DNA of 64,000 bases. Source: Brachyspira suanatina (GTDB taxonomy: Bacteria > Spirochaetota > Brachyspiria > Brachyspirales > Brachyspiraceae). The first letter of the stretch is position 1; each line of letters starts with the position of its first letter. This document shows, in pieces, positions 33,974 through 42,638 of the stretch. The position numbers were made by a program, and so were the translations under genes. The notes beneath the pieces were generated by a model. That model had not been told where the DNA came from and searched no databases. It was given only the letters and a program-made list of their open reading frames with translations. The DNA lies in contig NZ_CVLB01000001.1 in assembly GCF_001049755.1 (NCBI RefSeq), positions 744,001 to 808,000 of the forward strand, written 5' to 3'.

Positions 33974-34430
33974 TATCCTCGTATTTCAGTATATTAGTAA
34001 ATATTTCTTTCATTCGCTCATCTTTTATGCCAGATTCTTTTATTGTATTATCTATCCATTCTTTATGTTCTTTTGTTAATTCTTTTTCTTCTTTAATATT
34101 TTTGTTATTAGTATTTTCTATTGTTCTATTATTGTTATTATTGACTTCACCGATTCTTGTTTTTAATTCTACTACTTCTATATTAGTTTCTTTCTTGATA
34201 TTTTTGAATATATTATTTCTGTTCATAAATATTTCATTAGCCCATACACTATCTGTTATGGTTACAGTAAGAACAGCATTTCTATAAAATGAAGGATAGC
34301 ATATTTTTGAAAGAACTTCTCCCATAATATCATCCCATTTTTGGGATATTTTTATATAATTTGCTAAATTTATATTTTGATATAATTTTCTGTCAGAATA
34401 TTCTTCCAATGTGTTTTTTATAGTATGCAT
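33960..34430 (-). CDS. DciA-like (DUF721) protein
   Basis: A 156-residue protein whose first 95 residues match the DUF721/DciA fold: WDDIMGEVLSKICYPSFYRNAVLTVTITDSVWANEIFMNRNNI. DciA loads the replicative helicase DnaB in bacteria without DnaC. The C-terminal part is an Asn/Glu-rich linker and a short helix. An AAGGAT ribosome site precedes the start. It is the first gene of the operon with the sigma-like factor (14-base overlap). dciA is often near dnaA/recF/gyrB, so this placement is unusual. Confidence 0.7.
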   Translation of the reverse strand: MHTIKNTLEEYSDRKLYQNINLANYIKISQKWDDIMGEVLSKICYPSFYRNAVLTVTITDSVWANEIFMNRNNIFKNIKKETNIEVVELKTRIGEVNNNNNRTIENTNNKNIKEEKELTKEHKEWIDNTIKESGIKDERMKEIFTNILKYEDNDDR

Positions 34431-34494
34431 TATAAATCCTTATGATATAATCATACAATAATTTTTTATATAATCAATATCATTAATTATAATA

Positions 34495-35433
34495 TTAATT
34501 ATCATTTTGAGTAGCATTTGTTTGAGGAGCTGTAATATTTGTTTCTGTAGCAGCTGTATTTGTTATTATACTATTTGTATTTATTATTGTATTAGTATTT
34601 ATAATATCATTTGTTATGACAGTGTTTGTATTTAAGATATTATTTGTCATAATAGTATTTGTTGCTGCTAATTCCATTATATCTATCTCTATTGGTTTAG
34701 CTTCTACATCTTCATCATAAGTTATATTGTTCTGATTTGTGTTTATTATTGGTTTATCTTCAATAGCTATATTTGTATTTCCTGATATTCTTGCTAATAT
34801 ATTTTTGTTTCTAATTATTGAGTCTTTTAATCCTCTGTAATTAGGATTTATTTTATATGCCTCTTCATAGGTATTAAGTGCTGAACTGAAATTTTTATCT
34901 CTTTCATAGGTAGCTGCTAGATTCACCATATAAACTACATTGTTTGGACTATATACTGTAGCTTTTAAAAATGATGATTCAGCCTGTTTATAATCTTCAA
35001 CATATAAATATAAAAGCCCTAAAAAATTATTCATATAAGCATCATTAGGCTTTAAATTTAACGAATATCTTATAGAGTCTATTGCTTTATTGGTGTCTCC
35101 TAATTTGTATAGAGCATATCCTTTTTGAAAATGCAGTTTAGGTGAAAAACTATTTACTATAATACCATTTCTTGCTGCCCTAAGCATATTAGTATAATCT
35201 TTTAGGTTCATATAAGAATTGGCTAAATTTTCAAAATATTCTATTTTAAGAATAGGGGAGTATTCTATTTCATATTCAAATAATTCTGCAGCTTTTTTGT
35301 AATTTTTTGCATTATAATATCTGTATGCATTAGATAAATTTTTCCTATCATATTGGAATTTTTCATTTGTCTGACAATACAATGATAATGCAAATAATGA
35401 AAAAAGTATAAGAACTATCTTATTAACGTGCAT
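34495..35433 (-). CDS. Exported TPR protein
   Basis: A 312-residue protein with an N-terminal signal (IVLILFSLFALSLYC, possibly a relaxed lipobox with Cys20). Residues about 28-215 contain about five tetratricopeptide repeats (for example KLGDTNKAIDSIRYSLNLKP and YKQAESSFLKATVYSP). The C-terminal third is low-complexity Asn/Thr/Ile-rich, with a degenerate TNTI-type repeat up to the end. It overlaps the preceding gene by 11 bases, so the two are co-translated. It probably acts as a periplasmic scaffold; partners are unknown. Confidence 0.75.
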   Translation of the reverse strand: MHVNKIVLILFSLFALSLYCQTNEKFQYDRKNLSNAYRYYNAKNYKKAAELFEYEIEYSPILKIEYFENLANSYMNLKDYTNMLRAARNGIIVNSFSPKLHFQKGYALYKLGDTNKAIDSIRYSLNLKPNDAYMNNFLGLLYLYVEDYKQAESSFLKATVYSPNNVVYMVNLAATYERDKNFSSALNTYEEAYKINPNYRGLKDSIIRNKNILARISGNTNIAIEDKPIINTNQNNITYDEDVEAKPIEIDIMELAATNTIMTNNILNTNTVITNDIINTNTIINTNSIITNTAATETNITAPQTNATQNDN

Positions 35434-36265
35434 CTTTTTTGAAACTTTGCAGCCTAAAATCGTTAATCATAGCATTAGCATAAGCTATAGTAGCATCATA
35501 CATTTCTTCTTTAGTTTTTCCTTTGAAGAATTTGTATACTCTAGGTGATTGAACATTTAAATAATCAGGAAGAACTATTTCTCCGTCACTGCTTGCTTTA
35601 AGAGCTAATTGCTTTATATTATTCATTTTCTCAATGAATGCATGCAAGAAAAATCCTGATTCTTTAAGTATGAATTGTTCTGCTCTGCTTGAGTTATCTC
35701 CATTATTTAGTGCAAAAACGTAATCAGAAAATATTTGAGGTACTTTATTTTCACCTATAGGGATTATAAATTTTTGGAATTGATTATCATAATCTTTTAT
35801 AGCAGTTTCTACTACATAGTCGCTTGCAGGTCCGCATGAAAAGAATCTTATAACAGAAAAACAGTTATATAATTCTTTGAAAGCACCATATAAATGGCAA
35901 ATTTCCTGATCAGCTTTAGGATTCATATCTTCCAAAGGATACTTTTCTGTAGCACTTTTGAATTTTTCTATCATATTATCTACTTTACTCATAAAAGAAT
36001 TTTCTTTAGCTTTTTCTTCTTCAGCTTTTTTTCTTTGACGTTCTAATTCTCTGTCTCTTAAAGTAGTTTTTATATCTTCTAGAATTTTGATCTCAACAAT
36101 TAAAAAATTTGATAAGTCTTGTCTGTTTTGTAATGCTTCTCTGTATCTATCATTAAAACTATTTACATTATATATTCTACTTCCATATTTTTCAGCACCT
36201 TGTTCATATTCAGTTCTTATTTTTGTTAAAGTTGCATTAATTTCTTTGTCGCTTAAACTAGCCAT
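35423..36265 (-). CDS. Conserved-looking cytoplasmic protein of unknown function
   Basis: A 280-residue protein with no signal or membrane segment. A charged helix with RELERQRKKAEEEKAKE lies at about residues 70-95. The rest is helical with a few Cys (around residues 135-155: CHLYGAF, CFSVIRFFSCG). I do not recognise the family. It overlaps the start of the exported TPR gene by 11 bases, so the pair is probably functionally linked. A GGAGG ribosome site precedes the start. Confidence 0.65.
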   Translation of the reverse strand: MASLSDKEINATLTKIRTEYEQGAEKYGSRIYNVNSFNDRYREALQNRQDLSNFLIVEIKILEDIKTTLRDRELERQRKKAEEEKAKENSFMSKVDNMIEKFKSATEKYPLEDMNPKADQEICHLYGAFKELYNCFSVIRFFSCGPASDYVVETAIKDYDNQFQKFIIPIGENKVPQIFSDYVFALNNGDNSSRAEQFILKESGFFLHAFIEKMNNIKQLALKASSDGEIVLPDYLNVQSPRVYKFFKGKTKEEMYDATIAYANAMINDFRLQSFKKDAR

Positions 36266-36532
36266 TAAAAAACCTCCATTATGAAAAATATTTCTTCATA
36301 TGTAAAACACTATTACAAATTATATGTTGTTAAATATATCGAAAACTACCGATAATAAATTATACAATTTTTTAAAAATAAATCTAGTATTAAAAAATAT
36401 TGTTATTTTATATTCAGACACTGAAATAGATATACATATTAAATATATATTTAAAGGTAAAAACTTAAAATAATAAATACATTAATTATTATTAATTCTG
36501 TATTTTGTTTTAATGGCTTATAATATTTTATA

Positions 36533-37804
36533 TTATTTATCTATCATTATATTAAGTATTTCAACATCTGTGCTTTTCATACCTTCTTTAGCCATTCTTC
36601 CTATACTATCAATGGTAGCTTCTATATCATTTTTTACAAGCCCGTCTCCAGCTTTAAATACTTTTCCATCTCTAGCTAAATTAAAAGCTAATATACCGCA
36701 GTCAATAGCCTCTGCAATCTTTGAAGCACATGAAGATTTAGCTCCATCGCAAACCATACCGCCTATTGTACATAGAGCATTTGTAATAGTATCGCATATA
36801 ACTTGGTAATCACAATCATGTAGATATGCTATTGCTGAGGCAGAACCTGTGGCAGCACAAACAACACCACAAAATGCTGATAATTTACCTATATGTTTTT
36901 TTTGTAGTATAGCTATTAAATTTGAAAGTACTAAAGCTCTGTATAATTTTTCTTCAGATACTTTCATATGTTCTGCATATTTTATAACTGGAATTGATAC
37001 TGTTATACCTTGATTACCGCTTCCTGAATTAGTTACTACAGGCATAGAACATCCTCCCATTCTAGCATCAGATCCTGCAGAAGCGTAAGCTTTAGCTTTA
37101 TTTCTTATATCATCACCATAATATTTCATCAATGTTTTTCCTATGCCGGAACCATAATCATTTTTTAATCCTTCTTCGGAAATACTGTAATTAAGTTCTA
37201 TTTGTCTTTTTATAATATCTTTAATATTATCTATATTAACTTCATTGGCAAAATTGAGTATATCTTTTATATTTAATGTGTCTCTAAGATCTTCTTCTTT
37301 TTTATTCGAATAGTTATTAGAATTTAATAATTCTTCACCATTTTTAGAGATTCTTGTAATATTAGTATGGGCGTTTTTTATTTCTACTAAGGCATTTGTA
37401 TCTTTATATTTTGCTTCTATTATGATATGTAAATTTTCATCGCCTTCTATTAATTCGCAAGTGCAGAATTCTTTATTATTTAAAAGTTCTTTAGTTTTTT
37501 CTATATTTTCTTCTTTTATAGAAGATAAAACTTCAAGATTTTTACTGGCATCTCCGCCTATTAAACCTAAAATAGCAGCAGTATCTATTCCTTTTAATCC
37601 TCCTGAATTTGGTACAGTTACCCCTTTTACATTTTTTATTATATTTCCGCTGCATTTTACAGTGATATGTTCAGGTATATTGCCTATTATTTCTCTGACT
37701 TTTGCACCAGCAAAAGCTATTGCTATAGGTTCTGTACATCCTAAAGCTGGTATTAATTCTTCTTTTAATATATTTATGTAATTACTGTATAAAGTTCTAT
37801 CCAT
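36533..37804 (-). CDS. L-cysteine desulfidase-like protein (UPF0597/CyuA family)
   Basis: A 423-residue cytoplasmic protein of the UPF0597 family (E. coli CyuA/YhaM), which breaks down cysteine to pyruvate, sulphide and ammonia under anaerobic conditions. Family motifs are ALGCTEPIAIA near the start, VPNSGGLKGI, MGGCSMPVVTNSGSGNQGI and the cysteines in CTIGGMVCDGAKSSCASK, probably iron-sulphur ligands. The ATG at 37804 is chosen because an AGGA lies upstream and the family begins here; a TTG start at 37879 would add 25 atypical residues. Transcribed alone. Sulphide production fits an anaerobic gut spirochaete (inference). Confidence 0.85.
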   Translation of the reverse strand: MDRTLYSNYINILKEELIPALGCTEPIAIAFAGAKVREIIGNIPEHITVKCSGNIIKNVKGVTVPNSGGLKGIDTAAILGLIGGDASKNLEVLSSIKEENIEKTKELLNNKEFCTCELIEGDENLHIIIEAKYKDTNALVEIKNAHTNITRISKNGEELLNSNNYSNKKEEDLRDTLNIKDILNFANEVNIDNIKDIIKRQIELNYSISEEGLKNDYGSGIGKTLMKYYGDDIRNKAKAYASAGSDARMGGCSMPVVTNSGSGNQGITVSIPVIKYAEHMKVSEEKLYRALVLSNLIAILQKKHIGKLSAFCGVVCAATGSASAIAYLHDCDYQVICDTITNALCTIGGMVCDGAKSSCASKIAEAIDCGILAFNLARDGKVFKAGDGLVKNDIEATIDSIGRMAKEGMKSTDVEILNIMIDK

Positions 37805-38026
37805 AAAAAAATGATCCTGCTGTATTTGTATTTTGCACATTATATTATTGTTTTTTATCAAAATCAATGATTTTAACAATTATTTATTTTAGTTTTCAGA
37901 AAAATTTACGATTTATAGTTTGTATAGTTTAATTAAAATATTATTTTTTTACAATAACTGTGTTTATACTATTGATTTTTTTTTATTTTATGATATTTAT
38001 AACAGATAATTTTTGAGAGATTTAGC

Positions 38027-39208
38027 ATGATACCTAGATTACATTTAAAAATAGTAGCAAGATTTAGAGAAGTTTTCGGACATAAAGGTGATACAAAACT
38101 TTACTTTGCTCCGGGAAGGGTTACAGTTATAGGAGAACTTATAGATTATTCAGATGGAGATACTATAACTTCTGCTGTAGACAGAGGAACATATATAGTA
38201 GCTAGAAAAAGACCTGACAATAAAGTTAATATATATGCCCATTCTTTTAAAGCTAGAAAATCATTTACATTAGATGATTTAGAAAAGAATAAGGAAGATG
38301 AGTGGGCTATTTATTTTAAGGGTGTTTATTCTGTGCTTTTGGAAAAAGGCTATAAAATACATGGTATGGATATATTTGTCTATACTGATTTACCTTTTAA
38401 TACATCTTTGGCTTCATCTAGTTCATTATGTGCTTGTTTGACTTTTGCCGCTTTGGACATAAATAATATTAAAGATATTGAACCTATTGAAATGGCAAAA
38501 TTGTCATATGAAGGCGAAATAAAGTATGCATCACACAGAACATCTTTAAGCGATCATGTTACAATATTTTTAGCTAAAGAAAATACATTATTCTTATTTA
38601 ATATGAAAACACTTAAATATGAATATTTTGATTTCAATTTAGGTGATTATTGTATGGCAGTTGTTAACAGTAATAAGAAAAGAACTTCCAGTGATGGTGA
38701 ATATAATGCTAGAAAAAGAGAATGTGAGAATGCATTAAAAAAACTTAAAGAAAAGAAAAGCAACTTAAAATCATTATCTGATTTAAAAGTTAAAGATGCT
38801 GATTTTATTAAAGAAACTTTACAAAATAAAGAGCAAAGACGTGCTTTATATGTTTCAGCTGAGCAGGATAGAGTTAATCAGGCAGTTAAAGCTATTAAAA
38901 AAGGTTCTGTTAAGGACTTGGCTAATTTAATACTAAAAACACATGATGGTTTAAGTAAATTATATGAGGTTTCTACTGCAGAATTAGATATTTTAGTTGA
39001 AGAAGCTATGAATATGGACGGTGTTTTGGGTGCTAGAATGATAGGTACTGGTTTTGGAGGAGGAGTTTTATTGTTCCTTAAGAAAACTGAAGTTGAAAAT
39101 GTTATAGAGAATTTATATACCCATTATAAAGAAAGAACTAGAAGAGATGCTGATGTTTATATATTAAAATTATCCAGCGGTACTAGAATTTTACCTACAG
39201 AAGAATAA
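38027..39208 (+). CDS. GHMP kinase, galactokinase-like
   Basis: A 393-residue sugar kinase with galactokinase layout. Motif 1 is GRVTVIGELIDY at 30-41, where galactokinases have GEHTDY: Glu37 and Asp40 are kept but His is Leu38. Motif 2, LASSSSL at 128-134, is the ATP phosphate loop. The catalytic Asp is Asp176 in SLSDHVT. The GTGFGGG motif is near 345. Loss of the His suggests altered sugar binding, so the substrate may not be galactose. Transcribed alone between a desulfidase gene and prfB. Confidence 0.8.
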   Translation: MIPRLHLKIVARFREVFGHKGDTKLYFAPGRVTVIGELIDYSDGDTITSAVDRGTYIVARKRPDNKVNIYAHSFKARKSFTLDDLEKNKEDEWAIYFKGVYSVLLEKGYKIHGMDIFVYTDLPFNTSLASSSSLCACLTFAALDINNIKDIEPIEMAKLSYEGEIKYASHRTSLSDHVTIFLAKENTLFLFNMKTLKYEYFDFNLGDYCMAVVNSNKKRTSSDGEYNARKRECENALKKLKEKKSNLKSLSDLKVKDADFIKETLQNKEQRRALYVSAEQDRVNQAVKAIKKGSVKDLANLILKTHDGLSKLYEVSTAELDILVEEAMNMDGVLGARMIGTGFGGGVLLFLKKTEVENVIENLYTHYKERTRRDADVYILKLSSGTRILPTEE

Positions 39209-39313
39209 TTTTTAATAAAAATTTTATTATAAATAAAAAATAATTGTATTTTGGTACAATTCATTGCAAGAATTAGCTTAAATTATAAGCTAGTTTGTAT
39301 TGTAATGATAACT

Positions 39314-39455
39314 AAGATATAAACTTGTAGATTATAATAATATTTGTAATCTAAAGTTTATAATTTTATATCATAACAATAATTCAAGATATAAATGAAT
39401 AGATTATGATGTTGGTTATCATCTATAGTTAGCGAGTTTATATCGTAACAATAAT
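39314..39455. repeat. Two tandem 70-base palindromic repeats before prfB
   Basis: Unit A (39314-39383) and unit B (39386-39455) begin with AAGATATAAA and end with AACAATAAT. Each folds on itself: in A the arms TATAAACT...TAGATTA and TAATCTA...AGTTTATA pair strongly; in B AGATtATGAT pairs with ATCATCT and the outer ends with TTTATATC. A shorter related hairpin (TAGCTT...AAGCTA) precedes them at about 39275-39293. They end 11 bases before the prfB start. Confidence 0.75.
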
Positions 39456-39466
39456 AGGAACGTTTT

Positions 39467-40571
39467 ATGACATTATCAGAAATTAAAGGTATAGTATCTA
39501 ATATTAAAGAACAATCAGAAATATTAAGGGGGTATCTTTGACCCTGATTCTATTTATAAAAGGGTTAAAGAGATAGACGAAATATCAGCTAAAGATGATT
39601 TTTGGAATGATAATATAGCAGCTCAGAAACTTATGAAGGAGAGAATGCTTCTTCTTGATAAAATAGAGCCTGTTGAAAATTTGATAAAAAATTCTAATAA
39701 TATATATGAATTGGTTGAAATGGCTATGGAGTCAAATGATACTGAAATGGAAAAAGAATTGGAAACAGAATGCTTAGAATTGCAGAAAGTTTTTGAGGAA
39801 TTAGAAACAAAGAATTTATTTTCAGGTGAGTTTGACAGTAAGAATGCATATTTAACTTTAAATGCAGGTGCCGGCGGTACAGAGAGCTGCGATTGGGCTT
39901 CTATGCTTTCAAGAATGTATGTAAGATTCTGTGAAAGACATGGCTTTACAGTTGAAACTACAGATGAACTTCCGGGAGATGAAGCAGGGATAAAACAGAT
40001 AAGTTTTTATGTTCAGGGGCTTTATGCTTATGGATATTTGCGTTCAGAAATAGGTGTTCATAGACTAGTTAGAATATCTCCTTTTGATGCTAATGCTAAA
40101 AGACATACTTCATTTGTTGCCGTTAGTGTTATGCCTGATATAGATGAAGATATTGAAATAGAAATAAACCCTGCAGACTTAAGAATAGATACTTACAGAG
40201 CTTCAGGAGCAGGCGGACAGCACGTTAATAAAACTTCATCAGCTATTAGAATAACTCATATACCAACTAATATAGTGGTTCAATGCCAGGCAGAAAGAAG
40301 CCAGCATAACAATAAAGATATGGCTATGAAAATGTTAAAGGCAAAACTTTATCAATTAGAAAAAGAGAAATTGGATAAAGAAAAGCAGAAAATAGCGGGA
40401 GAGAAAACAGATATAGCTTGGGGCAATCAGATTAGAAGTTATGTATTCCAGCCTTATCAGATGGTAAAAGATTTAAGAACAGGCTGCGAGAGTGGAAATA
40501 TGAACTCTGTAATGGACGGAAATATTGATGAATTTATATCAGCGTATCTCAAACAGCAAATAAAAAAATGA
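39467..40571 (+). CDS. prfB: Peptide chain release factor 2 with programmed +1 frameshift
   Basis: RF2 recognises UGA and UAA stop codons. The zero frame opens at ATG 39467 and meets TGA at 39539-39541 after 24 codons. The stop is in the classic context AGGGGGTATCTTTGAC: an internal Shine-Dalgarno-like AGGGGG and CTT before the stop. A +1 shift gives the remaining 343 residues, ending at 40571. The product has the catalytic GGQ motif in SGAGGQHVNK. This feedback control of RF2 level is well known in bacteria. Two palindromic repeats directly upstream may form part of the leader. Confidence 0.95.
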
Positions 40572-40654
40572 GATAATAATATAATATTTGATATTTAATG
40601 TAGTTTTACTTGTGTAAAAATAAATTAAAGTTGTTAATAATATTATGTTACTTA

Positions 40655-40683
40655 TTGACATTTTTAGACATAAATTGTATAGT
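40655..40683 (+). promoter_or_regulatory. Strong promoter of the first beta-barrel gene
   Basis: TTGACA (40655-40660), 17-base spacer, TATAGT (40678-40683), 29 bases before the ATG. Confidence 0.65.
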
Positions 40684-40711
40684 GCAGATATATTAAAAAA
40701 TGGAGAATATT

Positions 40712-41281
40712 ATGTTTAAAAAAATTGCAGTTGTAATTGCTATTGCTTTAGCTTTAACAGTTGCTATGCCTAAAAAAGCTGCTGCCGCTTATTCTGATGG
40801 AGCTGCAATAGGAGCTTCTTTATTTTTTGGATATCCAAATCAAGGTTTAACATTAGTTGGTCAATTTGACGGAGTACCTTTGATGTTTGGAGTTCAAGCT
40901 GTAGCTAATATTTTTGATACTCGCTATTTATATTTTGGTGTAGGACTCACTATGGATTGGTGGGGATTAAAAATACCTTTAGGTAAGGCTGGAGCATCTG
41001 ATGTTCATTTTTATTTAGGACCAGGACTTGCTGCTGATTTTGCTATTGGTTCTCATGGTTTATGGTCTGTTAATGCTGGTTTAAGAATGCCTATAGGTTT
41101 TTCATTCTTAATCAAAAATCAATGGGAGATATTCTTAGAGCCTGCTCCTGTTGTAAATGTTATACATGCTGACGGTAATGGTTTCTCTTTACTTGGTCTT
41201 CATTTCGGTGATGAGAATCATTGGTATCTTGAGCATTTCTTGCATTTGACATTCCAAGTAGGATTCAGATATTGGTTCTAA
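40712..41281 (+). CDS. Small outer-membrane beta-barrel-like protein, paralogue 1
   Basis: A 189-residue protein. The start is ATG 40712, 6 bases after GGAGA; an upstream ATG at 40700 would overlap that site. It has a signal peptide ending in AAAA at about residue 25. The mature part is rich in Gly and aromatic residues with alternating strands, and ends in GFRYWF, the C-terminal aromatic signature of outer-membrane barrels. It shares its layout and many positions with the gene at 41409 (ADWWGLK, YFGPG, RMPIGFSF, WEIFL). No family I can name with certainty. Confidence 0.75.
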   Translation: MFKKIAVVIAIALALTVAMPKKAAAAYSDGAAIGASLFFGYPNQGLTLVGQFDGVPLMFGVQAVANIFDTRYLYFGVGLTMDWWGLKIPLGKAGASDVHFYLGPGLAADFAIGSHGLWSVNAGLRMPIGFSFLIKNQWEIFLEPAPVVNVIHADGNGFSLLGLHFGDENHWYLEHFLHLTFQVGFRYWF

Positions 41282-41302
41282 TAGTATTTGTTTAGAATGT
41301 TT

Positions 41303-41340
41303 AGAGCTCCGTTATTTTATTAGCGGAGCTTTTATTTTTT
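41303..41340 (+). terminator. Terminator after paralogue 1
   Basis: AGCTCCG pairs with CGGAGCT around a 12-base loop and is followed by a long T-run. Confidence 0.75.
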
Positions 41341-41408
41341 ATAATAATTTTTTTACTTTTTTATATTATTTTTTATATTTATATAAAGTAAAATTAGGTT
41401 TTGTTTAT

Positions 41409-41981
41409 ATGTTTAAAAGAGTAATCATTTATAGTTTATTTTGTATTATTTTAATTTCTTTTTTATCTATTGGATCTAAATTGTATGCTGATTATCCTAA
41501 TGGTGCTGCAGCTGGACTTTTCTTTAGATTCAGTTTTCCAAGTCAGGCATCTTTGGGTGTAACAGGAAAGATTGATAATTTCCCATTGATGTTTAGCGGT
41601 ATATTAAATATAGGTATATCAACTAAAGGTTGGGCTTGGTTTGGACTTAGTGCCAATGCTGATTGGTGGGGCTTAAAATATAGAATAGGAAAAGCAGGCG
41701 ATTCTGATGCTTGGCTTTATTTTGGTCCCGGAGCTGAGGCTATTGCAGAATTTGGAAATAATTATTGGAATTTGGGTTTAGGTTTTAGGCTTCCTTTAGG
41801 AGTTTCTTTTATAGTTGATAGAGATTGGGAAATATTTTTACAGATTTCGCCAGGACTTAATGTTATAGCTGTGGGTAGTGATGGTTTTGGAACTTTCGGC
41901 TGGTACCCTAGCCATACAGGCTGGACTTTTACCAAATTCTTCAGATTTTCGGGAGATTTTGGATTTAGATATTGGTTCTAA
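41409..41981 (+). CDS. Small outer-membrane beta-barrel-like protein, paralogue 2
   Basis: A 190-residue protein with a signal peptide (hydrophobic run to about residue 22, LYADYPNG after it). The mature part has the same strand pattern as the gene before it, with the shared NADWWGLKYRIGKAGDSDA, YFGPG, RLPLGVSF, WEIFL blocks and the same FRYWF end. The two probably arose by tandem duplication, with a terminator between them, so each is expressed separately. A role as an envelope protein is inferred; binding partners are unknown. Confidence 0.75.
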   Translation: MFKRVIIYSLFCIILISFLSIGSKLYADYPNGAAAGLFFRFSFPSQASLGVTGKIDNFPLMFSGILNIGISTKGWAWFGLSANADWWGLKYRIGKAGDSDAWLYFGPGAEAIAEFGNNYWNLGLGFRLPLGVSFIVDRDWEIFLQISPGLNVIAVGSDGFGTFGWYPSHTGWTFTKFFRFSGDFGFRYWF

Positions 41982-41991
41982 TAATATAATT

Positions 41992-42030
41992 AAAAAGGGT
42001 TATTCTAATATAAGAATAACCCTTTTATTT
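41992..42030. terminator. Bidirectional terminator between paralogue 2 and pgsA
   Basis: AAAAGGGTTATTCT pairs with AGAATAACCCTTTT, with A/T runs on both sides, between convergent genes. Confidence 0.8.
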
Positions 42031-42040
42031 TTTATATATT

Positions 42041-42598
42041 TTATTTTTTATTTGATTTTCCTGTTATTAAAGGCATATAATCAAAGAATGAATATATCGT
42101 TATTATTGTAACAACTAATAAACTATAATATGTTATTTGCTCATAAGGAAGCAATATTTCTGTATATTTCAATATTTTTAAAAGGAATATTATAATTACA
42201 GCAGCCGCTCTTGATGCAGTTTTTAATTTACCGCTGAATTTGGCAGCTACAGCAAAACCTCTTAATCCTCCTAATATTCTTATAAACATTGAAAACATAT
42301 CCCTATAAAGTGAAATTATATACATCCATATAGGCATAGAACCTTCGTAAAGAAATATTGTAAACATTGTTATATGAAATACTGTATCAGCAAAAGGATC
42401 AAGCACTTTTCCTAAATCACTTACAAGGTTAAATTTTCTAGCCATAGCACCGTCTAAAGCATCTGTTATCTCTAGTATAATAAGAAATATCAATGCCAAT
42501 ACTGCACTTATCATAGAATTATAAAAGTACAGAAATATAACAAGAGGTGATAAAACTATTCTACTTATACTTAGTAAATTAGGTATTTGCTGTTTCAT
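42041..42598 (-). CDS. pgsA: CDP-alcohol phosphatidyltransferase (PgsA-like)
   Basis: A membrane enzyme that makes phosphatidylglycerol phosphate from CDP-diacylglycerol and glycerol-3-phosphate. The 185 residues contain the complete CDP-alcohol motif: Asp46-x2-Asp49-Gly50-x2-Ala53-Arg54-x8-Gly63-x3-Asp67-x3-Asp71, with catalytic Asp71. About five or six transmembrane helices. The length matches PgsA. The acceptor alcohol is inferred from overall similarity; a cardiolipin or PI synthase is the alternative. Confidence 0.88.
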   Translation of the reverse strand: MKQQIPNLLSISRIVLSPLVIFLYFYNSMISAVLALIFLIILEITDALDGAMARKFNLVSDLGKVLDPFADTVFHITMFTIFLYEGSMPIWMYIISLYRDMFSMFIRILGGLRGFAVAAKFSGKLKTASRAAAVIIIFLLKILKYTEILLPYEQITYYSLLVVTIITIYSFFDYMPLITGKSNKK

Positions 42599-42638
42599 AA
42601 ATTACTTCCTTAAAAAAATTATATTAAATTTTATTAAT

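Noticed and set aside
39314-39455. CRISPR array
   Set aside because: Only two units, no spacers of regular length and each unit is itself a palindrome; no cas genes.
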